Source: Podocnemis expansa (taxonomy: Eukaryota > Chordata > Testudines > Podocnemididae). From it: DNA of 64,000 nucleotides. Made by a program: the position numbers and the translations under genes. Shown in pieces: positions 32,407 through 43,224 of this stretch. Position 1 is the first letter of the stretch; every line of letters starts with the position of its first letter. The stretch spans positions 2,722,621 to 2,786,620 of the forward strand of contig ML682090.1 of NCBI GenBank assembly GCA_007922195.1, written 5' to 3'. The notes below the pieces were generated by a model, which searched no databases, was not told the origin of the DNA, and was given only the letters and a program-made list of their open reading frames with translations.

Positions 32407-32570
32407 CTCGGCCGGGCGGGCCGCGGCCCCCGCACCAGCCCCATGGCGCCCCGAGGCGCAGTCGGACCCCAGCCCCGAGCCGACTTCTCCTAACCGGAAG
32501 TCAGCGGAGAGAGGCGCGACCCACGCATCCCCCCCCCCTCGGCCAATCAGCGAACCGGCTTCTCCGCCAT
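32407..32570 (-). other. SLC25A44: Probable SLC25A44 non-coding first exon
   Basis: A CpG-rich stretch ending on the minus strand at CCGAG|GTGGGTGAG, a strong donor (GT at 32,406-32,405). It would splice to the exon starting at 23,929. The 5' end is not determined; 32,570 is a guess near the AAGATGGC motif (32,573-32,566, minus). It contains an ATG at 32,444 in good context (G at -3 and +4). Confidence 0.45.
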
Positions 32571-32700
32571 CTTAAGTTCGGGCAGAAGCCTCTTCCGGTC
32601 CTGTTCTCTTCTCGTGATTCGCGGCCTTAACAAAGATGGCGTCCTCTCTGCCGCGCCCCAGTCAAATATGGCCGCCCTCAAGGCTAAATCGCGCCATGAG
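32490..32700 (-). promoter_or_regulatory. SLC25A44 CpG-type promoter
   Basis: Motifs: ETS/GABP cores CCGGAAG (32,494-32,500) and CTTCCGG (32,592-32,598), CCAAT box (32,543-32,547), YY1-type AAGATGGC on the minus strand (32,573-32,566) and on the plus strand (32,633-32,640), and AATATGGCCGCC near 32,665. The paired YY1 sites on opposite strands suggest bidirectional initiation. There is no TATA box. Confidence 0.65.
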
Positions 32701-33505
32701 CATGCGCGCTCGCAATTGCCCACTCCCGCGTTTCCAACCTCCTGCTTGAGTTCTCTGCTGCAGCTTGCAACAGCCTTGTGGGGGCTGGGAATTGTTGATC
32801 TGGGGAGAGAGGAAGTGGGGGGACTTGGACAGCTTTTGGGATGGGGCTTGATTCCAGGCTGTGGTTCCATGGGCTGTAACTGCTTGGTGCGACTGCCTCT
32901 GGGGTTTTGTATGGGCAGAAGATAACAGCAGTGTGGAACAGGGGATGGGCAGGATTTTTTTTAAAATTGAAATAGGTGCGCTGGAGGCATTGGGGGAGTG
33001 TACCTGGGCTTCCAGTGTTTCCAGGAATAGCAAGGTGCACTCCAGCATGACCTCAGGCACACTGTGCAAGCACGATCATGCTGCGCCTAAGAGCAAGGTT
33101 GTGCTCATTGTCAGTGCACATTGTAGAAGCAGGGCTTTTCTAAGAGCACCCCCCATCCCTGCCCGCATGACCTCAGTGAAACAATGGGCGTGAGGTAATG
33201 CGACATGGGGGGGGTTGCTCTTTTTATGGGGGGGGCATTTTTTTAAAGCATGCTGTGCTGTTGCCCCTGCCCCCCCCCACTGGTGCAATTTTAGACACAT
33301 GGCACATGCAAGATCGTGCCACATGAGGTATGGTGCTAGTTTGAAGAGCACACCACTCCACCTCCACCAGCATCACATTGTGTGCAAGAGCATGCTAGGG
33401 GGAGAGGGGAGTGGTAAAGTGGCGCTGTCCTCAAATGGTGTCCCCCAGCCAATAGCAGGCAAAACTGTGGTTTTGCCTAGGTACTGGATGGGGGACAAAC
33501 TCCTG

Positions 33506-34400
33506 GGCTATGTCTACACTTAGAATGTTAGTTTGAATTAACTGAATTGGAACTAATAAAGTCAAACTAATAAATAGTTTGAATTCAGTCAATTCAAATT
33601 AACATGACCACAGTAGGAAAACCAATTTGAACTAGCATGTGTCCATTGACAGGACTTGCTAGGTCGAATTGGAAGAGGGGCACCATGGGAGGTGTGGCAA
33701 CATGGCCCCCAAGGAAGGCCATGCCACCACGCAGTCCCCTGCCAGGCTCCAGCCCTCTGAGCCCAGTGCAAGGAAAAGCATCCCCTGCCCAGTTCTAGCC
33801 CCAATGCCACTAGAGCTGGCTGCGGGATGCTTTTTCCAACACTGGGTCCAGAAGGCTAGAGCCTGGCAGGGGATGTTTTCCCCTCCCTGGGCTCTCTGCT
33901 GCCAGGGCACCCCCAGCACTGGCCAGGCAGGGGGGAGAAGGGATTCCCCTCACTGGGCTGCAGCCCTGCTCCCTCTGGGTAGGGGGAGTGCAGCTGCAGC
34001 CTGGCAGGGATCACTTTGCCCTGGAGCCTCAAGCCCAGCAAGTGGGGCTCCTGCTGGGGGGGTGGGTGCGACCTGTCCCTGCACTGGAAAGGGCTGGATA
34101 CCCCCCTCAACTCCCCACCCCAGTGGGGGGGGCACCTTTGGGGCTGCTTGCCCCAGGTGCTGGAGGTCTGGTCTTCCTTCCAGGGTGCCATGCACCCTGG
34201 GAGTAAGATCAACCCATGTTAATTCGAACAAACCCTAGTTCAAATTAACACGGCTACACAGCATCAATTCAAACTAGAGGGTTCAAAATTGACCATCACT
34301 TCCAGATTACATGAGGTTTTGTAAGTTTGAAGTGTTCTCTCTTCAATCTGACCTAAGGAAAGCCGTAGGTCGAATTGGGAAAACCCTGTGTAGCCATCCC
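33506..34400. mobile_element. Long MITE with GGCTATGTCTACAC-type ends
   Basis: Begins GGCTATGTCTACACTTAGAA and ends CCTGTGTAGCCATCCC, with AATTCAAATTAACATG-type runs at both shoulders and a GC-rich core of about 550 bases. The long open frames in the core on both strands reflect composition. Confidence 0.55.
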
Positions 34401-35495
34401 TATTTTTAAATTCAACCTAATGTTGTAGTTTTAAATAAGTTTAGGTGCGTATCCTGGATTTTCTCCTCTGCACCTAAGGTATCTGAGTGTCTGACTGTAA
34501 ATATCAGATCTTTTGATGTGTTTGGGGCAGTTACTGGATCTGTGACAGTACCCCCCCTCCCCATATATCCAAGCTCATCCTCAGAAGCAAGCTCTTCACA
34601 GATCCAGCCCCTCCAGTACCAGACTCTGCTGTAACAACAAATGCAAAACCTGAAACTATGTCTCCACTGCTACAAAAATCTATAAAGCACACAGTGCACC
34701 TTTCAACAGCCGTGGTCCTACACTTGCCTGTTGCAACATGTGGAGCATTTCATTCAATGTACTAAATGCCCCTAACTAACTAGACTGTACTTTCAGAAGG
34801 AAGACCAAAACAGTGTCATCCATAGGTGAACACTTTTCACAAAATGATTAGTCCATATCAGACCTTTCAGTCCTCAAAGGACAAGGCTGGAAGCTCAAAT
34901 TCATAACTTTGCTAGGCATCTGAAATCATGGTTTCAATAAAGATTGTCAGAATAAGCCATAAATCTAATCTATAACTCATTACACACCCTCCTCTGTTTT
35001 GTCCTTTAGCTGCAGGGGTGTTAACCAGCCACTTCATCCTGCATATTCGAATCTGTGTTAACTCCTTATGCTAAGCATCGTTCCACCTGTATTTAGCTGT
35101 GTCATTCAGAGTAACTGAACAACTCTGTAGCTGGAAAACATGTCTCTTGCACTAAAAGAAGTTGATCCAATAAAAGTTACTACTTTCCCCACCCTCTCTC
35201 TCTCTCTAATATACTGGGAGGTACATGGCTACAACCACCTTGCAACACAAAAACAATTCATTACATTTAAAAAGTCAATAAATAACTCTTAATAGGCCAG
35301 ATCAAATAATGTGTCTTCAAAGGGATAGAGCCACTTAACTATCCTTCAAACACCAGAGCTAATGTGTAATAGGAGAGAGACACTTAAAGGAACAGAGAAA
35401 ATTTGTGTAATTTAAAGTAAGGACCAGAAGTTTTTAATTCCTCTGAAATGATCACAGGAAATTCTATTTTCCTTGCATTCTGTACGTTCCCCCAT
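34401..35495. other. Intergenic, no gene seen
   Basis: AT-rich unique sequence with a short CT run (35,203-35,216, TCTCTCTCTCTCTC). Confidence 0.35.
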
Positions 35496-35590
35496 CTTCA
35501 AAGTGTCTGATGAGGTGGGATTTTCTCCCACAAAAGCTCATGCGATAAATGAATTTGTTAGTCTTTAAGTGCTACAGGACTCCTTGCTTG
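35496..35590 (+). mobile_element. Foldback family F, single arm
   Basis: CTTCAAAGTGTCTGATGAGG, then TGGGATTTTCTCCCACAAAA, GCTCATGCGATAAATGAATT and GTGCTACAGGACTCCTTGCT. It matches the right arm of the element at 46,612-46,842. Confidence 0.7.
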
Positions 35591-35969
35591 TTTCACAGGA
35601 AAACTGTAATTACAGTGTAAGGAGGGTGCTTGTATTCAGACATATAAACATACTATTTTTTCTGAGATCACACTTTCGAATCATTCCTTTTATTGAACCT
35701 TCCCTGTTCATACTGTCAGCGCCTTCTTTTCTTTTCAGATTGACTGAGGGAAAGTTGCCATTACGGTTCATGACCCTTTTCTTATCTTCCTCTTTATTGC
35801 AGTGAGATGAGTCCCCCCTCCCACCTGTGTGTGCCTGATAACACCCTGATTTGCATGATTGCTAGACAAGCAGCTGCATTAAAAGTCACTGGGACCTGTG
35901 CACCTTTGAATACTGATGCAGGGTGATTAGGTTTGGTTTGGCTCCCCCTCCCCCCCAAAAGGGGGGGGG

Positions 35970-36145
35970 GGGCTGCTTCTTTGAGCGCTGCTGACATCAT
36001 TCAGTTACGGGTGTCTATGTGCCACAGCGCATGGTTGACCAGAAAGCTTTTTGCCCTAGCCTGTCAGCAGGGTCAGTGGCCAATGCCCCCTCTGTGCCAT
36101 GACCCTAACCCTTAGCCTTCTCAGTTCCTTCTTTCCACCCTCAGC
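35970..36145 (+). repeat. DIRS left inverted terminal repeat
   Basis: Contains TTTGAGCGCTGCTGACATCA, TTCAGTTACGGGTGTCTATG, GAAAGCTTTTTGCCCTAGCC and TGTCAGCAGGGTCAGTGGCC. The inverse complement appears at 42,459-42,660. Confidence 0.8.
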
Positions 36146-36419
36146 AACAGTACCAGATCAGCCCGCCCTTGCACTCATGCGAGTGCCTGTCTCAGCATGT
36201 GTGAATCATCCATTTAATTTAGAAAATCTATTTGTGGTCGTTGTCATCCCACAATCTGGTGCCCCACCAAGTCCACTCAGTGTCCAGAGTGCGAACATTG
36301 CTCCGAACCATTGTCAACCATGCTGGTCTTCCAGAGCCATAAAGCGGCATTTTGCTGCCCGGGGTGCGTTCAGATTGGAATGCACCCCTGCCCATTAGTG
36401 GCACTTACAGCTGGCACCG

Positions 36420-37590
36420 CAAAGCTGCCTCTTTAATAGCACAGCTCTACTGAGCTGCTTCGGCCATTGGCCCAGCCATAGTTACAGCCCTGGAGGCTTC
36501 AAACCCTGTGCCAGCTGCAGAAAAGCCTTCCCAGTGAGTGATCCTTACAAGAAGTGCCTAAAATGCCAGGGTGAGACCCACCAGGCTGATGAATGCTCCA
36601 TCTGTCACTCCTTCAAGCAAAGGACCCAAAAAGACAGGGAGCAAAGGCTGCATACAATGAATGGTCTTGGAGGAGGCACTGTAGCCAGCCTCCAGTATGT
36701 CTGGGTCGCTTAAAGAACCATCAGCACCATGTGCCAAATCGGCACTGGAGCCCCCTCGGCGCTACTCCACAGTGGAGCAAAAGAAGCCTTGCTTGGGGTC
36801 AAACTTGGCACTGACGTGCTGGCGCCAGTTGAGCTCCCCATGACTGCCTCCTGCCCAAGGGAAGGGCCTGGAGCAGCTTCCAGTCCCTTCGACGCCAAAG
36901 GCCTTCAAGTCGGTGAAACCTCTCCCTCCTTCAGTTGCCAACTTCCATGCCTCCCAAGCCCTCCAAGCATAGAAGCAAGCCTGCCTTTCTATCGCAGGCA
37001 TGGGAGCTATGGAGCATGGGCCATCTCCTGCACAGAGATGGAGTAAAAGCCCGTCCACTCCACTAACGGCTACTCCAGTCCCAGGTTCATTCCCAACATG
37101 CTCCAAGCCTAAGTATGAGGAGGAAGGGAAGTAGTCAACCTTCTCCCCAGAGACCTCTCAAGAGTGCTAGATGCTGCAGTTGCAAGGCTCCAGATGCACG
37201 ACGCGATTCCCTCATTGACTTCCTGGGATGCGTCCAATACGGCCAGCTGAGGTGTAGCCTCAGCAGTGGCTATGAGAAGAGAGACCTGGCTCCAAGGGTC
37301 CAGCCAGTCCCTCTAGATGCAGCAGGCCGTACAGGATCTTGCCTTCGAGGGCCCTATGCTGTTTGCAGCCTCTATGGATTCCAGGCTGCATGGGATGAAG
37401 AACTCTAGGGCCACCTGAAGTCCTTAGGAATGTATACACCTCAGATGGCCAGATGTTCCTTCAACAACAGACCCAGCAGCAGCCTCAACAAATGCAACAG
37501 CAGCAGCAACATCAGGGATAGTGCCACAGGTCTTACCAACAACTTCAGTGCCAAAACGGGGGCCCTGACAGTAACCCTGCCAGGATGGTG
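36420..37590 (+). pseudogene. DIRS gag-like ORF remnant
   Basis: In one frame from about 36,500 it reads Cys-rich blocks of the type C-x2-CGKAFPVSDPYKKCLKC, then C-x2-CHSFKQRTQK, a zinc-knuckle pattern typical of DIRS ORF1. Downstream it becomes Gln/Ser-rich (37,450-37,530) with stops and frame changes. No intact frame is present. Confidence 0.6.
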
Positions 37591-37591
37591 G

Positions 37592-37651
37592 CAGACTCCT
37601 TGGTTTGTTTTTTTTTTGCTGGACTAGACTAACACAGCTATGCCTTTGGAA
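37592..37651 (-). repeat. Short family F end piece within the DIRS element
   Basis: ACTCCTTGG, a T-run, then GCTGGACTAGACTAACACAG and CTATGCCTTTGGAA. This is the inverse complement of the outer end of foldback family F (as at 9,311-9,360). It interrupts the DIRS coding region between gag-like and RT parts. Confidence 0.55.
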
Positions 37652-37739
37652 GTTCCCACTCTGCCAACCAAATCCAAACCTCATGACAGAAAATTGCCCC
37701 TCACTTGACACTCAGGGACCCTTCTCACAACCTGCTGCT

Positions 37740-38956
37740 ATGAAGGGAATGCAAAAAGTTGCTAACCTTAGAAAGAGCTCCCAAAAAAGAATGGGGGAAA
37801 AAGTGTTCTACTCCCATTATTTTCTGGTCCACAAGCCAAATGGGGACCTGAGACCAATCCTGGACCTCAGACCCTTAAACACCTAAGGAGAATAAAGTTC
37901 CGTATGGTTTCCCTCTCACAGCTTATCCTGGCCTTAGGTCCCAGGGACTGGTTCACAGCCCTCAACCTCAAGGACACTTATTTTCACTAAGTGATAAAAC
38001 ACAAACACAGAAGATTCCCCCGTTTTATGGTAGGAGGGGAATGCTTCAAATTCACCTCACTCTCGGTCTCTCCCTGGCCCCCCAGTGCATAGTGGCCATA
38101 GCAGCTCACCTAAGAAAATGAGGTGCAAGGATATACCCTTACTTCAGCGACTGGCTGATAAGGGAGAAATCCAAGCACCAGGTACAGCACAGCGTCAGGT
38201 TAACCATGCGACTGTGCAAAGGGCTGGGGCTCTGCTTAAACTTAGAAAAATCCAAGCTTTCCCTGAAAAGGAAAACAGAGTTCATAGGGGCCCTACTGGA
38301 CTCAATAAAATGGAAAACATCCCTGCTCCCATCAAGGTTTCAGTCCATTTGCACCATCATTTCAGAGCTTCGCGGTGCCCCGATCACTACGGCCAGATGC
38401 TTCTTTCAGGTCTTGGGCCATTTGCCAGCCTTCATGTCTGTGATAAGAATGGCCTGCTTGCATATGAGATCCTTCCATCTTTGGCTGGCTACAGTTTTTC
38501 ATCCCCACTAGCACCCAGTGAGCAAGGTACTTTCCATTTCACCCGAGGTCCTGTTGACACTGCAAATCTATCGGGACCCCCAATTTGCCTTTGGGCAGAT
38601 CCTCTTTGAAACCTCCAACTCTTTGGTGACCCCGATCACTGATGCTTCAGAGAGGGGTTGGGGGGCCCATACCTCAGGGGGGAACTTTGAACAAAGGGGA
38701 CTTGGTCACCCCCAGCACATCAGTGTAAAAGAACTCAGGGCAACTTGCCTGGCATGAAAGGTCTTCCTGGACACAGTAAAGGGCAAAACAGTCCAAGTCC
38801 TAACGGACAACACAGCTGCCATGTTTTATGTGAATCGTCAAGGGGGGGAGGAGCCTGCTCACCTGCCTTGTGCATGGACGCTCTCAACCTCTGGGAATTG
38901 GCCCTGAGACGCCATTGCACTCCAGTAGCGGCTCACCTACCATGGCAGGCAACAAC
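37740..38956 (+). pseudogene. DIRS reverse transcriptase / RNase H, left part
   Basis: RT block 1 is recognisable as YSHYFLVHKPNGDLRPILDL, followed by DWFTALNLKDTYFH. The catalytic box reads YFSDWL at 38,140-38,157, where DIRS normally has two adjacent Asp, so the first Asp is replaced by Ser. RNase H follows (ITDASERGWGAH, then HISVKELRATCLA). Stops and frameshifts occur near 37,885, 37,990 and 38,510, among others. Broken at 38,956/38,957 by a CR1 insertion. Confidence 0.8.
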
Positions 38957-40805
38957 AAAGGCCAAAGGACAAATGGAGTTGCGACTAGCAAGGGATGTGA
39001 AGGATAACAGGAAGGGGGTTCTACAAGTATATCAATAACAAGAAGAGGATCAGGGATGGTGTAGGTCCCTTACTGAATGGGGCAGGCATCCTCGTGACAG
39101 AGGATGAGGAAAAAGCTGAAGTGCTCAATGCTTTTTTTACTTCAGTTTTCACAAGCAGGGTCAGCTCCCAGCCCACTACACTAGGTACGGTAGACTGGGG
39201 AGAAGAAGAGAGGCCCTTGGTGACAGAAGGTCAGGTTAGGGACTGCTTAAAGAAACTAGATGTGCACAAGTCCATGGGGCCGGATGAACTGCATCCGAGG
39301 GTGCTGAGGGAGCTGGCTGATGAGATAGCAGTACCGTTGGCCATTATCTTTGAAAACTCATGGCGAACAGGGGAGGTGCCAGAGGACTGGAAAAAAGCAA
39401 ATATAGTACCTATCTTCAAGAAAGGCAAAAAGGAGGATCCAGGGAATTAGACCTGTCAGCCTCACCTCAATCCCTCGAAAAATCATGGAGCAGCTTCTCA
39501 AAGAATCCATCCTGAAACACTTGGAGGAAAATAGAGTAATCAGGAACAGTCAGCATGGATTCACCAAGGGTAAATCATGCCTGACCAACCTCATCGCCGT
39601 CTATGATGAGATGACTGGATTTGTGGACGCGGGAAGAGCCGTTGATGTGATATACCTTGACTTTAGCAAGGCTTTTGATACGGTTTCCCACAGCATTCTC
39701 ATTAGCAAATTAAGGAAGTATGGGTTAGATGCGTGGACTGTAAGGTGGATAGAAAACTGGCTAGATCAATGGTTTCAGCGTGTAGGAATCAATGGCTCCA
39801 TGTCAAGTTGGCAAGCAGTAATGAGTGGTGTGCCCCAGGGGTCGGTCCTGGGGCCAGTTCTGTTCAATGTTTTCATCAATGATCTGGATGATGGGATAGA
39901 TTGCACACTTAGTAAGTTTGTGGATGATACCAAACTGGGGGGAACGGTAGACACCCTAGAGGGCGGGACAGGATTCAAGGAGACCTAGACAAATTGGAGC
40001 AGTGGGCCAAGAGGAATCTCATGAGGTTCAACAAGGACAAGTGTAAAATCCTGCACTTGGGATGAAAAAACCCCATGTACTGCTACAGGCTGGGGAGTGA
40101 TCAGCTAAATAGCAGCACTGGAGAGAAGGACATGGGAGTCATGGTGGATGGGAAGCTGGATATGAGTCAGCAGTGTGCTCTTGCTGCCAGAAAGGCCAAC
40201 GGCATACTGGGCTGCATCAGAAGAAGTGTCGCCAGCAGATCGAGGGATGTGATCATTCCCCTCTATTCTGCACTAGTGAGGCCACATCTGGAATACTGTG
40301 TCCAGTTTTGGGCTCCCCACTACAAAAAGGACATGGACAAATTAGAGAGAGTCTAGAGGAGGGCAACAAAAATGATCAAAGGGCTGGAGCACAAGCCCTA
40401 TGAAGAAAGACTGAAGGAACTAGGCTTATTTAGCCTGCAGAAGAGAAGACTGAGGGGGGATTTGATAGCAACCTTCAACTACTTGAAGGGTTGCTCCAAG
40501 GAGGATGGAGCTCAACTGTTCTCGGTAGTGACAGAGAGCAGAACGAGAAGCAATGGTTTCAAGTTACAGCTGGGGCGGTCCAGGCTGGATATTAGGAGAA
40601 ACTTCCTTACTAGGCAAGTGGTGAAGCATTGGAATAAGCTGCCTAGGCAGGTGGTGGAATCTCCATCTCTGGAGGTGTTCAAGGCCCAGCTGGACAAAAC
40701 CCTGACTGGGATGATCTAATGGGAGTGGTCCTGCTTTTTTTGGCAGGGGGTTGGACTAGATGACCTCGTGGGGTCCCTTCCAACCCTATGATTCTATGAT
40801 TCTAT
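38957..40805 (+). mobile_element. CR1 LINE, 5'-truncated, inserted in the DIRS RNase H region
   Basis: Collinear with the CR1 at about 4,063-5,907 with few differences by eye. It starts at AAAGGCCAAAGGACAAATGG and ends with the CR1 tail and two ATTCTATG units. ORF2 pieces lie at 39,094-39,450, 39,485-39,988, 40,075-40,356 and 40,372-40,719. The catalytic box reads FVDD (39,917-39,928; the other copy has FADD), a GCG-to-GTG change at a CpG. Private lesions are a lost base near 39,964 and TGA near 40,063. Shared lesions are described in the findings. No target-site duplication is visible, as is usual for CR1. Confidence 0.95.
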
Positions 40806-41070
40806 GAAAGCGGACACACTGAGCAGGGAATTTCTCTCACACCACAAGTGATCCCTGCAAGCAGAAACAGTGAGGTTCATCTTCAGGCTATGGGGCACAC
40901 CCCAAATGGACTTATTTGCAACACACCAGAACCAGAAGTGTCCCCAGTTCTGTTCGCTCAGGGGATGGGAGAGGGGTTCACTATTGGACGCTTTCCTGAT
41001 CCTGTGGGGGGGGGCGCGCCGCTGATGTACACATTTCCCCCAATCTCTCTGATCCACTGAGTCCTCTTAA
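40806..41070 (+). pseudogene. DIRS RNase H / C-terminal part, right of the CR1
   Basis: Resumes with KADTLSREF directly after the CR1 tail, in frame with the sequence left of the insertion, and goes on to the DLFATHQNQK block typical of DIRS polyproteins. It has stops, for example near 40,848. Confidence 0.75.
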
Positions 41071-41272
41071 AAATAAAGAAGGACAGAGCAAACATGATAT
41101 TAATAGTTCCAGCCTGGCCCAGACAGCCCTGGTACTCAACACCACGTGACTTATAGCTAGCCACCCCTCTTTGCCACCAATACAGAGCAGACTTGCTGAC
41201 ACAAGATTCAAGCTGCCAGTGCCATCTGAATCCAGTGTACTACACCTAACACCATGGAGGCTCTATGGCTAA

Positions 41273-42300
41273 ATGAGACAAAGATATTGCTCAGAAAGGG
41301 TCAGAAGGGTACTAATTGGTAGCAGAAGACCCTTCACCAGGGCCACTTACACTAATAAATGGTATCAGTTCTCCCTCTGGTCCCGGGATAGAGGGATAGC
41401 CCCAGAGTCAACCCCAACCCAATCTATACAGGATTGCCTCCTAGACCTTAAAGATAGGGGCCTTTCAACCCCCTCTCTCAGAGTCCACCTAGTGGCAATC
41501 TCAGCCCTATACAAGAAGATAGAAGGGGTTCCAGTTTTCTCACACCCCACTTCCACTAGATTCCTAAAGGAAATCGAAGAATCTACCCGCAGTCCAGAGA
41601 TCCTACTCCCCAATGAGACTTGAATGTGGTGCTTCATGCCCCAAGAGAACCACCATACAAACCATTATACTCCTGCATTTCTTTGGTCCTATCCTGGAAA
41701 GTGGCCTTCTTGGTAGCCATAACCTCGGCTTGATGAGTATCTGAGCTGAAGGCCCTCTCCTCAGAACCTCTGTACACTAGCTTCTTTGCAGACAAGGTGC
41801 TACTGTGCCCACATCCAGCCTTTCTCCCTAAGGTGGCTTTTCCATTTCACATGAACTAGGATATCTGTTTCCCTGTGTTCTTCCCAGACCCTCAGGTTAT
41901 GGAGAACCAGAGGAAATGACACACCTTAGATGTTAGGAGAGCACTCCTGATCTACATAGATCACATCTGCCTGTTCCACAAGACATCCCAACTATTTGTT
42001 GCAGTTGCGGAATGTAAAAGAGGCCAGTCTGTGATAACTCAGTGTATTTCAGACTAGATAGCAAACTGTATTAAAGACTGCTACAAAAGGTCAAATGATC
42101 CCCTGCCGGGGATGGTTAGAGTGCACTCAACAAGAGCACAGGCATCCTTAATTGCCTTCCTAGCGCAGGTCCCAATCCAGGAGATCTGCAGAGCAGCAAT
42201 GCGGTCATCAGTAGACACCTTCATGATGCACTACACGATTGTCCAACAGGCCCGAGATGATGCTGCATTGGGCAGAGCCATGCTCAAAGTGGGTAAGCTG
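41273..42300 (+). pseudogene. DIRS tyrosine recombinase remnant
   Basis: The N-terminal core-binding part (YTNKWYQFSLWSRDRG) is open at 41,273-41,623. The middle part is broken by stops. The C-terminal catalytic part at 42,112-42,303 shows HSTRA (His at 42,124; H-x-x-R motif), then SSVDTFMMHY with the catalytic Tyr at 42,232-42,234. The usual Trp-Ser before this motif reads Arg-Ser. Not functional as it stands. Confidence 0.8.
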
Positions 42301-42338
42301 TAAACCCACCCACCATCCTGAGTATGGCTAGCAGTCAC

Positions 42339-42440
42339 CTGTAACTGAATGATGTGAGCAGCGCTCAAGGAAGAATGGTGGGTTACCTGCAGTAACCACC
42401 CTTCTTTGAGATGGGCTGCTCACATACATTCAGGTCCCTC
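42339..42440 (+). repeat. DIRS internal complementary region (near-palindrome)
   Basis: AACTGAATGATGTGAGCAGC, then GCTCAAGGAAGAATGGTGGG, centred on TTACCTGCAGTAA, then CCACCCTTCTTTGAGATGGG and CTGCTCACATACATTCAG. The halves are inverse complements. In DIRS elements this segment is complementary to the outer ends of both terminal repeats and is used to complete the circular intermediate. Confidence 0.75.
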
Positions 42441-42458
42441 CCTCCGTCCCCGCTACCT

Positions 42459-42676
42459 GGAGGTGGCGAAAAGAAGGGACTGAGGAGGGTCAGGGTCAGG
42501 GTCATGTATATAGCAACTCACATGACACAGAAGAGGCGTTGGCAACTGACCCTGCTCTGACAGGCTAAGGCAAAAAGCTTTCCAGCCAACTGTGCACTAC
42601 AACATGTAGACGCCTGTAACTGAATGAATTTGAACAGACCATCCTGAGGGAGGACAGTTACTGCAGGTAACCCACT
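42459..42676 (+). repeat. DIRS right inverted terminal repeat
   Basis: Contains GGCAACTGACCCTGCTCTGA, CAGGCTAAGGCAAAAAGCTT and CGCCTGTAACTGAATGAATT, inverse to the left repeat. The outer end is GGACAGTTACTGCAGGTAAC. Confidence 0.8.
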
Positions 42677-42682
42677 GTTTGT

Positions 42683-42945
42683 ATGGTTAGGGTACTAGCC
42701 TGGGATTTAGGAAACCTGGCTTCACTTCCCTGCTCCATTGCAGACTCACTGTCTGATGTTGGGCAAATCACATAGCCACAGTCTCAAAAGGATTTTGGTG
42801 CCTAAACACCTTTGAGGATCTAGGTCATAGTCACTCTGGACCTCAGTTTCTCATCTGTCAAAGGGGAATAATAGCAGAGCCCTACCTCACAAGGGGTGTG
42901 CAAGGTTGAACACATTAGAAATTGTGAAGTACTGAGATACCATTG
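42683..42945 (+). repeat. MIR-like SINE next to the DIRS right end
   Basis: Head remnant TTAGGGTACTAGCCTGGGAT, then TGATGTTGGGCAAATCACAT, CTCAGTTTCTCATCTGTCAA and AATAGCAGAGCCCTACCTCA, in MIR order. Confidence 0.75.
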
Positions 42946-43224
42946 TGCCGGGGGGGGGGCATAGACAGGTTGGGAACTGTAACCCTGGCCTGTGGTCTTG
43001 TCTTATCTCACAACTAAGCAGCACCTGGCAGAATTAGTGCATGGATGGGAAAGAACTGGGGTGTTAGTGACTTGGGAGGGGAGTGCTCATGCCCTGATTC
43101 AGTGCTCCTGCTAAGCACTATAAGTCACTGTGCACCAAATGGAGGCTTCTTGTGGCTCTTTAGTAATTTAAGACCTCTGGTCCCACTCAGAAAAGTTCAT
43201 TGTTAAAGTAGGCAACTGGTAATG

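Larger units (their letters stand above)
35970..42676 (+). mobile_element. DIRS-type tyrosine-recombinase retrotransposon, decayed, split by a CR1
   Basis: Order on the plus strand: left terminal repeat (about 35,970-36,145), gag-like zinc-knuckle region (about 36,480-36,660), RT and RNase H (37,740-38,956, resuming at 40,806), tyrosine recombinase (41,273-42,300), near-palindromic internal complementary region (42,339-42,440) and inverted right terminal repeat (about 42,459-42,676). Inverted ends plus an internal complementary region plus a recombinase instead of an integrase is the DIRS plan. All frames carry stops or frameshifts. It sits between the SLC25A44 promoter and the SEMA4A 3' end. 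The left terminus seems to lack the outermost bases, since a poly-C/G run replaces them. Confidence 0.88.

Noticed and set aside
31420..32575. Several Pro- or Gly-rich open frames
   Set aside because: Translations of a C-rich minisatellite and promoter CpG island; some run through the N gap.
33669..34238. 189-codon open frame
   Set aside because: GC-rich core of a MITE. The opposite strand is equally open and no homology or splice context was recognised.
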